A program made the translations under genes and the position numbers. Shown here piece by piece: positions 5,003 through 6,835 of a stretch of DNA of 6,835 nucleotides (positions are counted from its first letter, which is position 1; each line of letters begins with the position of its first letter). Under the pieces are notes generated by a model. That model worked only from the letters and a program-made list of their open reading frames with translations, ran no database searches and was not told the origin of the DNA. The stretch covers positions 1 through 6,835 of the forward strand of contig CAZNQW010000210.1 in assembly GCA_964575225.1 (NCBI GenBank). The letters are read 5' to 3'. Origin of the DNA: CAZNQW01 sp964575225 (GTDB taxonomy: Bacteria; Chloroflexota; Anaerolineae; JAAYZQ01).

Positions 5003-6205
5003 CTACCCCAATTGGTCCAAGACCTCGACCAGGGTGGTTGCCCCGGTCAGGCGCGTCTCGACGCCGGCATCGGCAAACACGTAGGCCGGCCCTTTGCTGT
5101 GCAGGTCTTCTTGCAGCACCACGACGTCGGCCTTGAGTTCCACCAACCACTCGCCGACGCGGATGCCTTTGGCCTTGTCCACAGCGGCGTGGGGATTGGC
5201 CAGGATCTCCTGGCGCTCCACCTGTCCATCGGTTGTGCGCACCATGAGCAGGGCAAAGTAGGGCGCCTCGCCAAAATGGGGACTCACCGCGCCGGCCTGA
5301 TCGGCTAGCGCGACGGCGTAGCGCAAATGGGTGCGGACCTGGGGCTCGGCGTGGATGCGCACCCGCTCCACGTGGGGCACCTGGGCGCGGATGGCCTCCT
5401 CGATGCGGTGGCTGGCCTGGTGGGCCTTTTCCAGATCGTCCACCCGCAGGACCACGTCGGCCTCCAAAAAGCGGTAGCGGCCCGCGTTGCGCCCCGCCAC
5501 CGACCGGATCTCGGTGACGGCTGGGTCGTTCTGGATGATGGCGCGCACCTGGTTCAGGGTCTCGGCGTCGAGGGAGGCATCGAGCAGCACCCGCATGCCG
5601 TTCACCAACAGCTCCCAACCGGTCTTGATGATGAGGACGACGATGATCATCGCCGCGTAGCGGTCCAGCGGGAATCCCACCAACTGGCCGATCATGGCCA
5701 AAAAGACGACCCCCGACGAGAACACGTGGGCGCGATACTCCTGGGCGTCGGCCATGAGGCTGGGCGAGTTGAGTTGGCGGCCGACGCGCATTTCATAATA
5801 GCTAAAGGCCAGCGGGATCGCCGCCGACAGGGCGACGCCGATCAGCACCCAGGCGTTGACCGTGGCTGGTTCGGCCTCGCCCAAGACGGCGTGCTGGACG
5901 ATTTCGTAGCCGGTGAAAAAGATCAGGATGGCGGTGCCCACCGCCACGACGTTCTCGACCTTGTAAAGGCCGTAGGGGAAGGCGCGGCTCTCCCGCTCCG
6001 AGATCTTGACGCCGGCCAGAATGGCCACCGCGGCCACCAGGTCGACCAGGTTGTGGACCATCTCGGCGGCCACCGCCAGGCTGCCGGAGGCAGCGGCGAT
6101 GGCCAGGTTCAACAGGCTGAGGATGACGTTGATGCCGATCGATCCCCAGGCAACCTGGGAGGCCGTCGGCTGGGTTCGTGGTTGCGATTCTGAGGGGTCC
6201 GTCAT
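5003..6205 (-). CDS. CDF-family metal-ion transporter fused to a C-terminal NifX/DIM domain
   Basis: An inner-membrane divalent metal/proton antiporter with an unusual cofactor-binding tail. In the 400 residues, six hydrophobic segments fall at about 21-40, 45-66, 85-105, 117-136, 158-177 and 183-203, the CDF topology. By alignment to E. coli FieF, the TM2 site is H51-x3-D55 (HNLVD) and the TM5 site is E156-x3-H160 (EYRAH) where relatives have HxxxD. A cytoplasmic CDF dimerisation domain follows at about 210-288 (ending RIHAEP, with H285 a likely metal ligand). Residues about 295-400 match the dinitrogenase iron-molybdenum cofactor (NifX/NafY) fold: SPHFGEAPYF at 308-317, NP at 337-338, then a Gly-rich turn and a final helix. 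The ATG at 6205 has GAGG eight bases upstream. The gene follows the Fe-S scaffold gene by 77 bases and may be cotranscribed with it. The metal transported is not predictable from sequence: Fe, Zn, Ni or Co are open. Confidence 0.9.
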   Translation of the reverse strand: MTDPSESQPRTQPTASQVAWGSIGINVILSLLNLAIAAASGSLAVAAEMVHNLVDLVAAVAILAGVKISERESRAFPYGLYKVENVVAVGTAILIFFTGYEIVQHAVLGEAEPATVNAWVLIGVALSAAIPLAFSYYEMRVGRQLNSPSLMADAQEYRAHVFSSGVVFLAMIGQLVGFPLDRYAAMIIVVLIIKTGWELLVNGMRVLLDASLDAETLNQVRAIIQNDPAVTEIRSVAGRNAGRYRFLEADVVLRVDDLEKAHQASHRIEEAIRAQVPHVERVRIHAEPQVRTHLRYAVALADQAGAVSPHFGEAPYFALLMVRTTDGQVERQEILANPHAAVDKAKGIRVGEWLVELKADVVVLQEDLHSKGPAYVFADAGVETRLTGATTLVEVLDQLG

Positions 6206-6282
6206 TGAAGGCGCCTCTTACACATATTCCGAAAGGTGCCGCAGGGGCCCGGGTCGCGTGCCGAACCCCCTGAGGGTTTCCA

Positions 6283-6738
6283 CTAGACCGCTCCCGGCGC
6301 CTCGGGGCGCGTCAGAGCGGCCAACGCCTGGCGTAGGGTACTCACGGCCAACACAGCGCAGTGGGCGCTATCGTCGGGCAATCCGTCCAGCGCCGCGGTG
6401 AGTGCCTCGGGATCGATCTGGGCGGCCTCGTCGAGCGTTTTGCCCAAGACCATCGTCGTAATCATGTTGCCACAGGCCAGGCTAGATCCACAGCCATCGG
6501 TCAGGAAGGTGGCCTGCTGAATGGTGCTGCCGTTGCAGCGCATAAAGATCTCCATGGTGTCGCCACACCAGCCGGTGATGCGTGCATAGGCGTCGGGGTC
6601 CTCCATCCGGCCCAGATGGGTGGGGTTGCGGGCCTGTTCCAGCACCTTGGCCGAATAGAGGGCCCGTTCCTTTTCGTCAATTTCCTGCTGAAGTTCCGCC
6701 ACCAAGCGGTCCCAGTTGTCTTGAATTTGAAGTGTCAT
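6283..6738 (-). CDS. NifU/IscU-like iron-sulfur cluster assembly scaffold
   Basis: A cytoplasmic scaffold on which Fe-S clusters are built before transfer to target enzymes. From the ATG at 6738 the protein has 151 residues. The three IscU ligand cysteines are seen as C58 in WCGD (with the usual Asp60), C83 in DGCGSS and C127 in SAHCAVL, and the GK-TLDEA segment at 99-105 is also typical. Two further cysteines occur at C68 and C89 (LACGN). An N-terminal helix of about 30 residues precedes the usual start of the IscU core. It lacks the [2Fe-2S] and C-terminal domains of full NifU. The frame stays open upstream into the right adapter, which supplies a false start (MLFRS); residues before Met1 are not family-like. 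No good Shine-Dalgarno is visible before 6738, so the start is less certain than the family. It is first in the visible gene order, 77 bases before the CDF-DIM gene. Confidence 0.88.
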   Translation of the reverse strand: MTLQIQDNWDRLVAELQQEIDEKERALYSAKVLEQARNPTHLGRMEDPDAYARITGWCGDTMEIFMRCNGSTIQQATFLTDGCGSSLACGNMITTMVLGKTLDEAAQIDPEALTAALDGLPDDSAHCAVLAVSTLRQALAALTRPEAPGAV

Positions 6739-6789
6739 GCTGCCAGCGTGCTCGACGGTTGCGAGACTACCCCCTTGCCATTTTGGTGC

Positions 6790-6835
6790 AGATCGGAAGA
6801 GCACACGTCTGAACTCCAGTCACCGCTCATTATCT
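6790..6835 (+). other. Illumina TruSeq i7-side adapter (artefact)
   Basis: Not genome. AGATCGGAAGAGCACACG starts the 34-base read-2 adapter at 6790-6823. Bases 6824-6831 (CGCTCATT) match an 8-base i7 index (D703 of the TruSeq HT set, from memory), and 6832-6835 (ATCT) begin the P7 segment. Genomic sequence ends at 6789. Confidence 0.98.

Noticed and set aside
44..6789. CRISPR arrays, tRNA or rRNA genes, transposases, nitrogenase structural genes
   Set aside because: No regularly spaced direct repeats, tRNA-like cloverleaf, rRNA stretch, transposase motif or nif structural gene was seen. The NifX-like domain and NifU-like scaffold alone do not indicate nitrogen fixation.
6739..6804. The N-terminal extension of the scaffold protein beginning MLFRS
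   Set aside because: The first residues are reverse-translated adapter, and the remainder does not resemble an IscU N-terminus.

Overview
This window is an assembled contig of high-G+C bacterial DNA (roughly two-thirds G+C by eye) flanked at both ends by Illumina TruSeq dual-index library adapter. Bases 1-43 are the end of the i5-side adapter (index CCTATCCT). Bases 6790-6835 are the start of the i7-side adapter (index CGCTCATT). Real genomic sequence therefore runs only from 44 to 6789. The contig edges are technical, and protein ends read through them are false.

All six supportable genes lie on the minus strand. In order of transcription they are: a NifU/IscU-like Fe-S scaffold (6738 to 6283); a cation diffusion facilitator (CDF) transporter fused to a C-terminal NifX-type dinitrogenase iron-molybdenum cofactor (DIM) domain (6205 to 5003); a probable lipoprotein with a long Pro/Thr/Ser linker (4803 to 4057); a four-cluster ferredoxin-like CooF (3593 to 2976); the catalytic subunit CooS of an anaerobic Ni-Fe carbon monoxide dehydrogenase (2971 to 1091); and an FAD/NAD-dependent oxidoreductase cut by the left adapter (1044 to 44). 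The non-coding stretches hold G+C-rich palindromes and REP-like inverted repeats, but no convincing intrinsic terminator or promoter.

The best-supported functional unit is cooF-cooS-oxidoreductase. CooS would oxidise CO (or reduce CO2) at a Ni-Fe-S C-cluster, CooF would carry the electrons, and the flavoprotein would pass them to or from NAD(P). This is the known CODH-CooF-FNOR arrangement. No hydrogenase, acetyl-CoA synthase or nickel-insertion (CooC-type) gene is in the window. The two genes at the right end both belong to families that handle metals and Fe-S cofactors, so a supply role for the metalloenzyme is a reasonable but unproven inference.

The source is probably an anaerobic or facultative bacterium. 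The Thr-Pro-rich lipoprotein linker, high G+C, intergenic repeat style and CODH type are reminiscent of Chloroflexota (Anaerolineae or Caldilineae-like). That is an impression from sequence style, not a demonstrated placement.
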